DNA of 64,000 nt, taken from an uncultured Eubacteriales bacterium. Lineage in GTDB: Bacteria > Bacillota > Clostridia > Oscillospirales > Oscillospiraceae. Positions 25,554-31,927 of this stretch are shown one piece after another; within the stretch, counting starts at the first letter, position 1; each line of letters begins with the position of its first letter. A program made the translations under genes and the position numbers. Under the pieces are notes generated by a model. It did not search any database, had not been told where the DNA came from, and saw only the letters and a program-made list of their open reading frames with translations. Location: NCBI GenBank assembly GCA_900316745.1, contig ONEB01000004.1, forward strand, positions 117,071 through 181,070, given 5' to 3'.

Positions 25554-27437
25554 ATGAAAAAATCGAGAATTCTCAGCATTCTGCTTGCTTTGTGTCTCGC
25601 GTGCAGTCTGCTCGTCCCGACTGCGGCGGCAGCAGGAGCATTTGTTGATGTGCCTGCCGATGCCTATTATAAAGACGCCGTGGACTGGGCCGTCACGCGC
25701 GGCATCACGGACGGCACCACCGCGACGACGTTTTCGCCGAACGCAAGCTGCACCCGCGCGCAGATGGTCACGTTTCTGTGGCGCATGAACGGCTCGCCCG
25801 TCGTGCAAAACAAGACCGTGCCGTTTGTGGATGTGGCTCCGACAAGCTACTATTATAACGCCGTCCTATGGGCGACCACGCAGGGTATCACCGAGGGCAC
25901 GGACGACACGCACTTCAGCCCGAACGACAAGGTCACCCGCGCGCAGGCCGTCACATTCCTGTGGCGCGCCGACGGCTCGAAGAAGCCCACCGGAAGCTCC
26001 GGCTTTGCCGATGTCCCGGCAGACGCCTACTACGCCGACGCTGTGGCATGGGCAAAGGAGCAGGGCATCACCGACGGCAAGGACGCGCAGCACTTCGCGC
26101 CGAACGACGACTGCACCCGCGCGCAGATCGTCACGTTCCTGTACCGCTATGCCTGCGGAAGCGGTTCCGTGCTCACGACCACGAAGTATCCGGTCATCCT
26201 CGTCCACGGTCTGCTCGGCTGGGGTGAGTATGACGACATCAACGGCCTGATCCCGTATTTTGGCATGACGGCGACGAATACCGTGAAGTATCTGCGCAGT
26301 CTGGGCGTCGAGGCTTATGCGGCGTCCGTCGGACCGCTCTCCAGTGCATGGGATCGAGCCTGCGAGCTCTATGCGCAGCTCACCGGTACCGTCACCGATT
26401 ACGGCGCTGCCCACTCTGCCAAATACGGTCATGACCGCTACGGCCGCGACTATTCCGGCGGACAGTATTCCAAGCTCATCGACGGCGTCTGGGATGCCAA
26501 GCACCCGATCAACCTCGTCGGCCACAGCTTCGGCGGCGCGACGAGCCGTCTGATGCTCGATCTGCTGGCCGAAGGCAGTGCCGAGGAACAAGTCTACATG
26601 AAGGCACACCCCGAGTGCGGCAGAATCTCCCCGCTCTTCACGGGCGGCAAGGCGGATTGGATCCATTCCATCACGGCACTGGCCGCACCGTCGAACGGCA
26701 CGACGTTCATCGAAGCCAACAACGTCTTTACCTTTACCATCGCGCAGCTCGGCGAGGAGCTGTCTAAGATCCTCGGCCTCAGCTCGTTTAAAGGTCTTTA
26801 TGATTTCCAGCTCGAGCATTTCGGCCTTCAGCCGACGCCGGGTGAGGACTTTACGACCGCGCTGAAGAACGCTTTGACGTCCAAGTTCCTGAACCATAAC
26901 GACAACGCGTTCCACGACCTTACGATCGACAAGGCACTGTATATCAACAAGGATATCCAGATGCAGCCGAACGTCTACTACTTCTCGTACTACGGCAACC
27001 GCATGCTGAACGACCCGATCGCCGGCGTGATGCGCCCGTCTCCGCGTATGTGGTTCGTGGTTCAGATCCAGGCTGCCAGAATGGGACAGTACATCGGCAC
27101 CACCGAGGGCAAGTTTGCCGACGGCTACGGCGACTACCGCAAGCTTGTTTCCGTGACGCCCACCACGACGGATTCCTCCTGGTGGCCGAACGACGGACTT
27201 GTGAACGTTGTCTCCGGACGCTGGCCGGCGCATTGGGACAACGGCCGCTGGGTCGAGGACCCGCATGTGGCGGCAAACGTCGGCGTGACCGGCGCGCGTC
27301 CCGGGACCTGGTACGTCATGCCGGAACTGTTCTTCGATCATCTGAGCTTCTGCGGCGGACTGCTGAACGAAAACAGTTTTGAGATCACGCATTTCTACGA
27401 CGGCATGATCTCCAACATCGTCAACTGCGGCGGATAA
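25554..27437 (+). CDS. cell-surface lipase with three N-terminal SLH domains
   Basis: 627 residues. A signal peptide ends near residue 26 (PTAAAAG). Three SLH repeats follow at about 28-80, 89-140 and 149-200. The rest is an alpha/beta hydrolase resembling staphylococcal/Geobacillus (family I.5/I.6) lipases: oxyanion segment PVILVHGLLGWGEYDD at 213-228 and nucleophile elbow GHSFGG with Ser325. Later SSWWPNDGLVN and the LFFDHLSF stretch supply likely Asp and His of the triad. It would act on lipid or other esters at the cell surface. GGAGGAG upstream sets the ATG. Confidence 0.85.
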   Translation: MKKSRILSILLALCLACSLLVPTAAAAGAFVDVPADAYYKDAVDWAVTRGITDGTTATTFSPNASCTRAQMVTFLWRMNGSPVVQNKTVPFVDVAPTSYYYNAVLWATTQGITEGTDDTHFSPNDKVTRAQAVTFLWRADGSKKPTGSSGFADVPADAYYADAVAWAKEQGITDGKDAQHFAPNDDCTRAQIVTFLYRYACGSGSVLTTTKYPVILVHGLLGWGEYDDINGLIPYFGMTATNTVKYLRSLGVEAYAASVGPLSSAWDRACELYAQLTGTVTDYGAAHSAKYGHDRYGRDYSGGQYSKLIDGVWDAKHPINLVGHSFGGATSRLMLDLLAEGSAEEQVYMKAHPECGRISPLFTGGKADWIHSITALAAPSNGTTFIEANNVFTFTIAQLGEELSKILGLSSFKGLYDFQLEHFGLQPTPGEDFTTALKNALTSKFLNHNDNAFHDLTIDKALYINKDIQMQPNVYYFSYYGNRMLNDPIAGVMRPSPRMWFVVQIQAARMGQYIGTTEGKFADGYGDYRKLVSVTPTTTDSSWWPNDGLVNVVSGRWPAHWDNGRWVEDPHVAANVGVTGARPGTWYVMPELFFDHLSFCGGLLNENSFEITHFYDGMISNIVNCGG

Positions 27438-27448
27438 GCCTTCGGCTT

Positions 27449-27645
27449 CACAGGAAGTCCTCAAGAGGACTTCCTGTGAGGAGAACTGCATAAAACCGGA
27501 CGCTCTTGGACGAAAGTGCGACTTTCGCGAAAAGAGCGTCCGGTTTCATGATAGCTATTTTTGCACGCCCGGCGAAGCCGCGCGGCAAAAAAGATTCGAT
27601 TCTATTTGCCGCTGCGGCGGCAAACTCTGCGAGGCAGAATAACGA
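27449..27645 (+). repeat. dispersed palindromic element, family R2, copy A
   Basis: Begins 11 nt after the lipase stop with a perfect palindrome CACAGGAAGTCCTC-AA-GAGGACTTCCTGTG (27449-27478). Next come AGGAGAACTGCA, then a 15-bp outer stem AAACCGGACGCTCTT (27493-27507)/AAGAGCGTCCGGTTT (27532-27546) enclosing CGAAAGT-GCG-ACTTTCG. Near the end are the GC-rich palindrome-like TTTGCCGCTGCGGCGGCAAA (27605-27624) and TGCGAGGCA. The same order of parts is found on the minus strand at 28851-29063. Confidence 0.75.
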
Positions 27646-27647
27646 AA

Positions 27648-27686
27648 AAAACAGGCTGTCCGATTCGGACAGCCTGTTTTGGTGTG
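27648..27686 (-). terminator. terminator of the rplJ-rplL operon
   Basis: AAAACAGGCTGTCC (27648-27661), loop, GGACAGCCTGTTTT (27667-27680). On the minus strand the stem is followed by TTTTTTTCG. Confidence 0.9.
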
Positions 27687-27696
27687 TAAGGTTTTC

Positions 27697-28074
27697 TTAC
27701 TTGAGTTCGACGGTGGCGCCGACAGCCTCGAGCTGCTTCTTGAGCTCTTCGGCCTCGTCCTTGGAGACAGCTTCCTTCAGGACAGCGGGCACGCCCTCGA
27801 CCTTCGCCTTCGCCTCGGCGAGGCCCAGGCCGGTGATGCCGCGGACTTCCTTGATGACCTTGATCTTCTGATCGCCGAAGCCGGTCAGAACGACGTCAAA
27901 CTCGGTCTTCTCCTCAGCAGCGGCAGCAGCGCCGGCGCCAGCGGCGGGAGCGGCAACAGCAGCAGCGGCGGAAACGCCGAAGACATCCTCGATTTCGTGA
28001 ACGAGCTCGGACAGCTCGAGAACGGACATAGCCTTGATCTCTTCGATCAGAGCAGTGACTTTTTCGCTAGCCAT
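27697..28074 (-). CDS. rplL: 50S ribosomal protein L7/L12
   Basis: 125 residues. N-terminal dimerisation helix region, Ala/Gly-rich hinge ([20 protein letters not shown]), then the C-terminal domain [20 protein letters not shown] and [20 protein letters not shown] that recruits translation GTPases. 48 nt downstream of rplJ. GGAGG upstream. Confidence 0.97.
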   Translation of the reverse strand: MASEKVTALIEEIKAMSVLELSELVHEIEDVFGVSAAAAVAAPAAGAGAAAAAEEKTEFDVVLTGFGDQKIKVIKEVRGITGLGLAEAKAKVEGVPAVLKEAVSKDEAEELKKQLEAVGATVELK

Positions 28075-28122
28075 TTGTAATTTCCTCCTAATAATTGTTT
28101 TGAGTGGGGTTGCCGGTGAGAT

Positions 28123-28665
28123 TTACTCGGCAGCTTCTTCAGCAGCGGGCTCCGCGCTCTCGAGAGAGCCGCCCTTCTGCTCGACGACCTGACCCAGAGC
28201 GACGGCCAGGCTGGTGATGGGTGCGAGCATGGTGCCAAGCACCTTGGCAAGCAGCGCATCCTTGTTGGACAGAGCGGAGATCTCGGCGATCTCGGCCTCG
28301 GAGAGAATCTTACCCTCCAGGAACGCGCCCTTGATGGTGAACTTGTCCTTCATCTTCTCAGACGCCTCGTGGATGAGACGGATGGGAACGATGGGATCGC
28401 TCGTGCTGGTTGCGAGAGACGTGGTACCGTTCAGGATACCGTCGAGCTCTTCGAGGCCGCACTTGTCGAGAGCGAAGCGGACGAGGGTGTTCTTCACGAC
28501 GGAATACTCAACCTCATTCTGACGCAGCTCGGAACGCAGCGCGGTATCTTCGGCGACGGTGATGCCCTTGTAATCGACAAACACGCCAGAGGCTGCGTTC
28601 TGCAGACGCTCGGTAAGCGCTGCGACGACCGCCTGTTTCTCGCTGAGGACTTTTGCGTTCGGCAT
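28123..28665 (-). CDS. rplJ: 50S ribosomal protein L10
   Basis: 180 residues. VFVDYKGITVAEDTALRSEL and VVKNTLVRFALDKCG are L10, the base of the L7/L12 stalk. C-terminus ends in an acidic helix (SAEPAAEEAAE). Controlled by the L10 leader upstream, which L10 (with L7/L12) binds. Confidence 0.97.
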   Translation of the reverse strand: MPNAKVLSEKQAVVAALTERLQNAASGVFVDYKGITVAEDTALRSELRQNEVEYSVVKNTLVRFALDKCGLEELDGILNGTTSLATSTSDPIVPIRLIHEASEKMKDKFTIKGAFLEGKILSEAEIAEISALSNKDALLAKVLGTMLAPITSLAVALGQVVEQKGGSLESAEPAAEEAAE

Positions 28666-28707
28666 TTGTGTGTTTCACCTCCAAGTGATAGATCAAACAC
28701 GCCCAAG

Positions 28708-28740
28708 AAAAAACTCCGGAACAGACTGCTCCGGAGTTTC
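28708..28740 (-). terminator. attenuator terminator in the rplJ leader
   Basis: AAACTCCGGA (28711-28720) pairs with TCCGGAGTTT (28730-28739). On the minus strand it is followed by TTTTTTC, 42 nt before the rplJ start, and lies between the L10 binding element and the gene. Confidence 0.85.
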
Positions 28741-28812
28741 AATAGATCATCAATAAATTGATGCATCCTCGGCAGGCTTTACACCTTTCGGCTACCTACT
28801 GTCTTTGGAGCG
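28741..28812 (-). ncRNA. ribosomal protein L10 leader RNA
   Basis: The minus strand reads AAAGACAGTAGGTAGCCGAA, then AGGTGTAAAGCCTGCCGAGG, the conserved kink-turn-containing core of the L10 leader family (known from Firmicutes). It is followed by TGCATCAATTTATTGATG and the terminator stem. When L10-L7/L12 is in excess it is expected to stabilise the form that terminates. Confidence 0.88.
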
Positions 28813-28819
28813 CCCAATT

Positions 28820-28848
28820 AATATAACAAATACAGATTCAGATGTCAA
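28820..28848 (-). promoter_or_regulatory. promoter of the rplJ-rplL operon
   Basis: On the minus strand TTGACA (28848-28843), 17-nt spacer, TATATT (28825-28820), a few bases upstream of the L10 leader core. Confidence 0.85.
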
Positions 28849-28850
28849 GC

Positions 28851-29063
28851 GTTTTTTCAAGAAAAAACAAGGGAAAATGCCTCGCATGCGTTTGCCGCCG
28901 CAGCGGCAAATGAAATCTGATCCGTTCTCCCGGCGCGGATTCGCCGCGGCGTGGAAAACACTCTACACGAAACGGCTTCCTCTTTTCGCGAAAGTCGTAC
29001 TTTCGTCCAAGAGAAAGCCGTGCAGTGCAGTCTCTTCCATCCAAAAGCATGGCTTTTGGATGG
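28851..29063 (-). repeat. dispersed palindromic element, family R2, copy B
   Basis: Read on the minus strand from 29063 (2 nt after the MarR stop), it opens with the palindrome CCATCCAAAAGC-CAT-GCTTTTGGATGG. It continues with AAGAGACTGCA, an outer stem CGGCTTTCTCTT/AAGAGGAAGCCG around GGACGAAAGTACGACTTTCG, then ATTTGCCGCTGCGGCGGCAA and TGCGAGGCA. It ends at the palindrome GTTTTTTC-TT-GAAAAAAC (28851-28868). Same parts in the same order as 27449-27645; the stem arms differ in sequence but still pair. Confidence 0.75.
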
Positions 29064-29065
29064 AC

Positions 29066-29503
29066 TCACATCTCCGTTTCCGGCATGAGCTCGTCGGCGA
29101 TCACGCCGAGCATGCTGGCGAAGGTCTGCACCTCGTCGGGCGTGAAGCGCTCGTCGATGCGCTGCATGACGGTGTCCACATAGCCTTTCATGAGGCCGTT
29201 GTAGTTGTAGTATTTCTCGGTGAGCTTCAGGTGGTACTCGCGGCGGTCAATGTCGGAGTTTTCCTTCATGATATAGCCTTTTTTGATGAGGCTGTTGACC
29301 TTGTAGGTGGCGTTGGACTGCGAGATGCCGAGAAAGTCGGCAAACTGGCTGATGGTGGGGCTCTGCATCTGGTGGATGATCTCCACGGCAAACGCCTCCA
29401 TTGCGCTCAGCGAGCCCTCGCGCTCCTTGACCAGACCGAACAGACGGCGGAAAAACTCGATCTTGAACTTATCGTATACGCGGATGAAATTGGTTTCCAG
29501 CAA
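29066..29503 (-). CDS. MarR-family transcriptional regulator
   Basis: 145 residues. Winged helix visible as MQSPTISQFADFLGISQSNA, then TYKVNSLIKKGYIMKENSDI and DRREYHLKLTEK. Third gene of a minus-strand operon behind the LUD and DUF308 genes, so it probably regulates that operon. Ligand unknown; the LUD partner hints at a redox or organic-acid signal. Confidence 0.85.
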   Translation of the reverse strand: MLETNFIRVYDKFKIEFFRRLFGLVKEREGSLSAMEAFAVEIIHQMQSPTISQFADFLGISQSNATYKVNSLIKKGYIMKENSDIDRREYHLKLTEKYYNYNGLMKGYVDTVMQRIDERFTPDEVQTFASMLGVIADELMPETEM

Positions 29504-29535
29504 TGCAGTATCCTCCTGAAAGATGTCTCTTTTTC

Positions 29536-30183
29536 TCAGTCGTCGGAAATGACCTCGCCGGTGGTCTCGATGGCGGTGGCGTCGTCAATGGCGTCCTGCA
29601 CGGCGGACTTCACGCCCTTGACGACGGTTGTGACGTAAAAAATGGTGAACAGATCGACCAGCGCTTCAAAGATGAGCGCGCAGCCCATGATGATGGAGAG
29701 CACGGCCTGCCCTCTGAACGTGTCGAACACGAGCAGGACGCCCAGCAGCAGTGACACGCAGGCGAGCAGCATCATCATGCCCCAGGAGGAGACGCCGGTG
29801 CGGCGCGCGTCAAGCGCGATCTGGAGCTTGAACACGCTGTCGATGAGAATGAAGATGCCGACGATCACGGACAGGATCGCCGCGACCTCGCGCGCGCGGA
29901 AAATGAGCAGCGCCGCGATGAACAGGCAGAACAGCCCGCCCGCGAGATCATAGCGCTGACCGATGCCGTCCGGCGCGCGCAGAATGTACTGCAGCACACG
30001 GATCACGCCGAAGACCGCCGTGAGGATGCCGAGTCCCCGGCAGATCACCGTGAGGGATGCCTCCGGGCGCACGAGCAGCAGAATGCCGAGCACGAGGAAG
30101 AACACGCTCACGATCACATAGGCCCATTTGATGCGCGTGAAAAACTGCGCGACGGCGCTGGGCCGCCTTTCGGCTCTGCTCAT
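29536..30183 (-). CDS. HdeD/DUF308-family membrane protein
   Basis: 215 residues from ATG 30183, which overlaps the LUD stop (ATGA at 30183-30180). Six hydrophobic segments arranged as repeated pairs (for example YVIVSVFFLVLGILLLV, ICRGLGILTAVFGVIRVLQY, DLAGGLFCLFIAALLIF, LSVIVGIFILIDSVFKL) match the HdeD acid-resistance membrane family. The soluble tail is acidic (DAIDDATAIETTGEVISDD). Role in this operon is unknown. Confidence 0.75.
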   Translation of the reverse strand: MSRAERRPSAVAQFFTRIKWAYVIVSVFFLVLGILLLVRPEASLTVICRGLGILTAVFGVIRVLQYILRAPDGIGQRYDLAGGLFCLFIAALLIFRAREVAAILSVIVGIFILIDSVFKLQIALDARRTGVSSWGMMMLLACVSLLLGVLLVFDTFRGQAVLSIIMGCALIFEALVDLFTIFYVTTVVKGVKSAVQDAIDDATAIETTGEVISDD

Positions 30184-30782
30184 AGACCCATCTCCTCGTC
30201 GATGAGGATGACCTCGAGCTTCGCCATGTCGAACATCTTGCCCCAGAGAACGAGCAGCGCGTTGCACCCGCGGCCCTGCGCGCGGCAGTCATAGCACTTG
30301 CCGCCCTTAGGTCCCTGACATGGCTGATCGCTGGCAAAGCGCGCCATGTTCTGCACGGCGGCGGTGTTGCGCGCGCGGAAGAGGGCGGCGTCAAAGTCGG
30401 GCGCGATCTTGTTTTTGCCCGCGACGATGTAGACGGTCTTGCCCGGGCCGTAGACCATGGAGGCGAGGCGGTTGCCGCGCCCGTCGATGTTGATGATCTC
30501 GCCCTGCTCGGTGATGGCGTTCGCGCTGGAGAGATAGACCTCGGCGGTCAGCGCCTTGTCAAGCGTCGGGATGCCGGGCTCGCGCCAGTGCCAGTATACG
30601 GTGTTGTCCTGCGTCAGCCGGTCATAGACGCCGAGCGCGTCGAGCGTCTTGCTGCCGCCCATGCCGACGGTCTTGCCGTGGATTTGGCTGCAAAGGTAGT
30701 CGGCGGCTTCTTCCTTGGTCGCAAACTGCGTAACGTCGAATTTCCTGCTTTTGAGAGCGCGGACGGTTTTTTCCAGATCCAT
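30180..30782 (-). CDS. LUD-domain (LutC-like) protein
   Basis: 200 residues from ATG 30782, 8 nt after GGAGGT; a GTG at 30797 is closer to the promoter but has no ribosome site. LUD features: VGMGGSKTLDALGVYDRL, SSANAITEQGEIINIDGRGN and YIVAGKNKI. A C-terminal cluster CQGPKGGKCYDCRAQGRGC has four cysteines that could hold metal. Relatives take part in lactate oxidation or an unknown redox step; no lutA/lutB partner is present here. Confidence 0.8.
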   Translation of the reverse strand: MDLEKTVRALKSRKFDVTQFATKEEAADYLCSQIHGKTVGMGGSKTLDALGVYDRLTQDNTVYWHWREPGIPTLDKALTAEVYLSSANAITEQGEIINIDGRGNRLASMVYGPGKTVYIVAGKNKIAPDFDAALFRARNTAAVQNMARFASDQPCQGPKGGKCYDCRAQGRGCNALLVLWGKMFDMAKLEVILIDEEMGL

Positions 30783-30823
30783 TTTGAAAACCTCCACAAT
30801 AAATGTCTGTTTTTACACCTGTT

Positions 30824-30852
30824 ATTTTAGCATTCTGCTCGCAGTTCGTCAA
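30824..30852 (-). promoter_or_regulatory. promoter of the LUD-DUF308-MarR operon
   Basis: Minus strand TTGACG (30852-30847), 17-nt spacer ending TGC, TAAAAT (30829-30824). Its -35 lies 7 nt from the -35 of the divergent PAP2 promoter, so one regulator could act on both. Confidence 0.65.
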
Positions 30853-30859
30853 TTCGGAA

Positions 30860-30888
30860 TTGTATCTCGTCGAATTATTTGCTATAAT
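30860..30888 (+). promoter_or_regulatory. promoter of the PAP2 phosphatase gene
   Basis: TTGTAT (30860-30865), 17-nt spacer ending TGC, TATAAT (30883-30888): extended -10 type. Confidence 0.75.
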
Positions 30889-30921
30889 TGTGTTCATCAA
30901 GCAAGGGAGGTTTTTTCCGGT

Positions 30922-31851
30922 ATGCAACTGTTATATGCCCTGGAGCAGATCCGCGTGCCCTGGCTGACGGAGCTGCTCTCTTATCTGACCTATTTCGGCG
31001 GGCTGTATGGCTTTATGGTGCTCAGCATCATCATGTTCTGGTGCATTGATAAGCGCTGCGGCTACTTCATGCTGTCGCTGGGCTTTATCGGCACGGTGCT
31101 GAACCAGTTTTTGAAGATCCTTTTCCGAATTCCGCGCCCCTGGGTGCTGGACCCGAATTTCCAGCCGGTTGAGGCGGCGGTGCCGGACGCCGGGGGCTTT
31201 TCGTTCCCGAGCGGGCATACGCAGAATGTGTTCGCCACGTTCGGCGGCGTCTTTGCGTGGACGAAAAGGGCATGGCTGAAGGTCCTCTGCGCCGTGATGA
31301 TCCTGCTTGTCGCGTTCTCGCGCATGTATCTCGGCGTGCACACGCCGCTGGACGTGGGCGTGTCCGTCGTGCTCGGCATCATCCTGCTCGTGATCCTCTG
31401 TCCCGTGTTCCGCTCGCTGGACGAGCACCCGAACCGCATGTACGGCTTTCTCGCCGTGCTGGCGGTGCTCCTGATCGGGTTTTTGCTGTATTCCTATCTC
31501 GCGCCGTATCCCGACTGGATGTATGTCGAGGAGCACTTCGTGAATATCACCGAGGCGCGCCACAACGCAAGCCTCCTTGCCGGCGCGCTCGTCGGCCTCA
31601 CGATCGCCTATACGCTGGATCTGCGCGTCACGCATTTTGATACCAAGGCCGTCTGGTGGGCGCAGATCATCAAGGTCGTCGTTGGCCTCGTGATCACGCT
31701 CGCCGTCATCGAGGGGCTGAAAAAAGTCCTCGGGCACAGCGACGCCGTCACCTGCCTGCGCTATGGGCTGGGCGTGCTCTTCGCCGCGGGCATCTGGCCG
31801 ATGACGTTCGGCTGGTTTGCCAGACTCGGCGGACGCGCCGTGAAGCGTTGA
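30922..31851 (+). CDS. PAP2-family membrane phosphatase
   Basis: 309 residues from ATG 30922 behind GGGAGG. The three phosphatase motifs are complete: KILFRIPRP (65-73), PSGH (96-99) and SRMYLGVHTPLD (133-144). About eight membrane segments follow the PAP2 plan, with a C-terminal extension of four more helices. Likely dephosphorylates undecaprenyl pyrophosphate or phosphatidic acid at the outer face of the membrane. Its stop codon is inside the -35 of the next promoter. Confidence 0.88.
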   Translation: MQLLYALEQIRVPWLTELLSYLTYFGGLYGFMVLSIIMFWCIDKRCGYFMLSLGFIGTVLNQFLKILFRIPRPWVLDPNFQPVEAAVPDAGGFSFPSGHTQNVFATFGGVFAWTKRAWLKVLCAVMILLVAFSRMYLGVHTPLDVGVSVVLGIILLVILCPVFRSLDEHPNRMYGFLAVLAVLLIGFLLYSYLAPYPDWMYVEEHFVNITEARHNASLLAGALVGLTIAYTLDLRVTHFDTKAVWWAQIIKVVVGLVITLAVIEGLKKVLGHSDAVTCLRYGLGVLFAAGIWPMTFGWFARLGGRAVKR

Positions 31852-31876
31852 CTTTCCATGCGATTTGTGGTACGAT
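31848..31876 (+). promoter_or_regulatory. promoter of the pseudokinase-lectin gene
   Basis: TTGACT (31848-31853, overlapping the PAP2 stop) and TACGAT (31871-31876), 17-nt spacer. GTTAACATAAT (31884-31894) lies just downstream. Confidence 0.5.
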
Positions 31877-31883
31877 AAGATTT

Positions 31884-31894
31884 GTTAACATAAT
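31884..31894 (+). repeat. GTTNACATAAT motif copy
   Basis: GTTAACATAAT in the 5' leader of the pseudokinase-lectin gene. Confidence 0.5.
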
Positions 31895-31927
31895 CCCACC
31901 TTTCCAGTCGAAAGGAGATGTACACCA

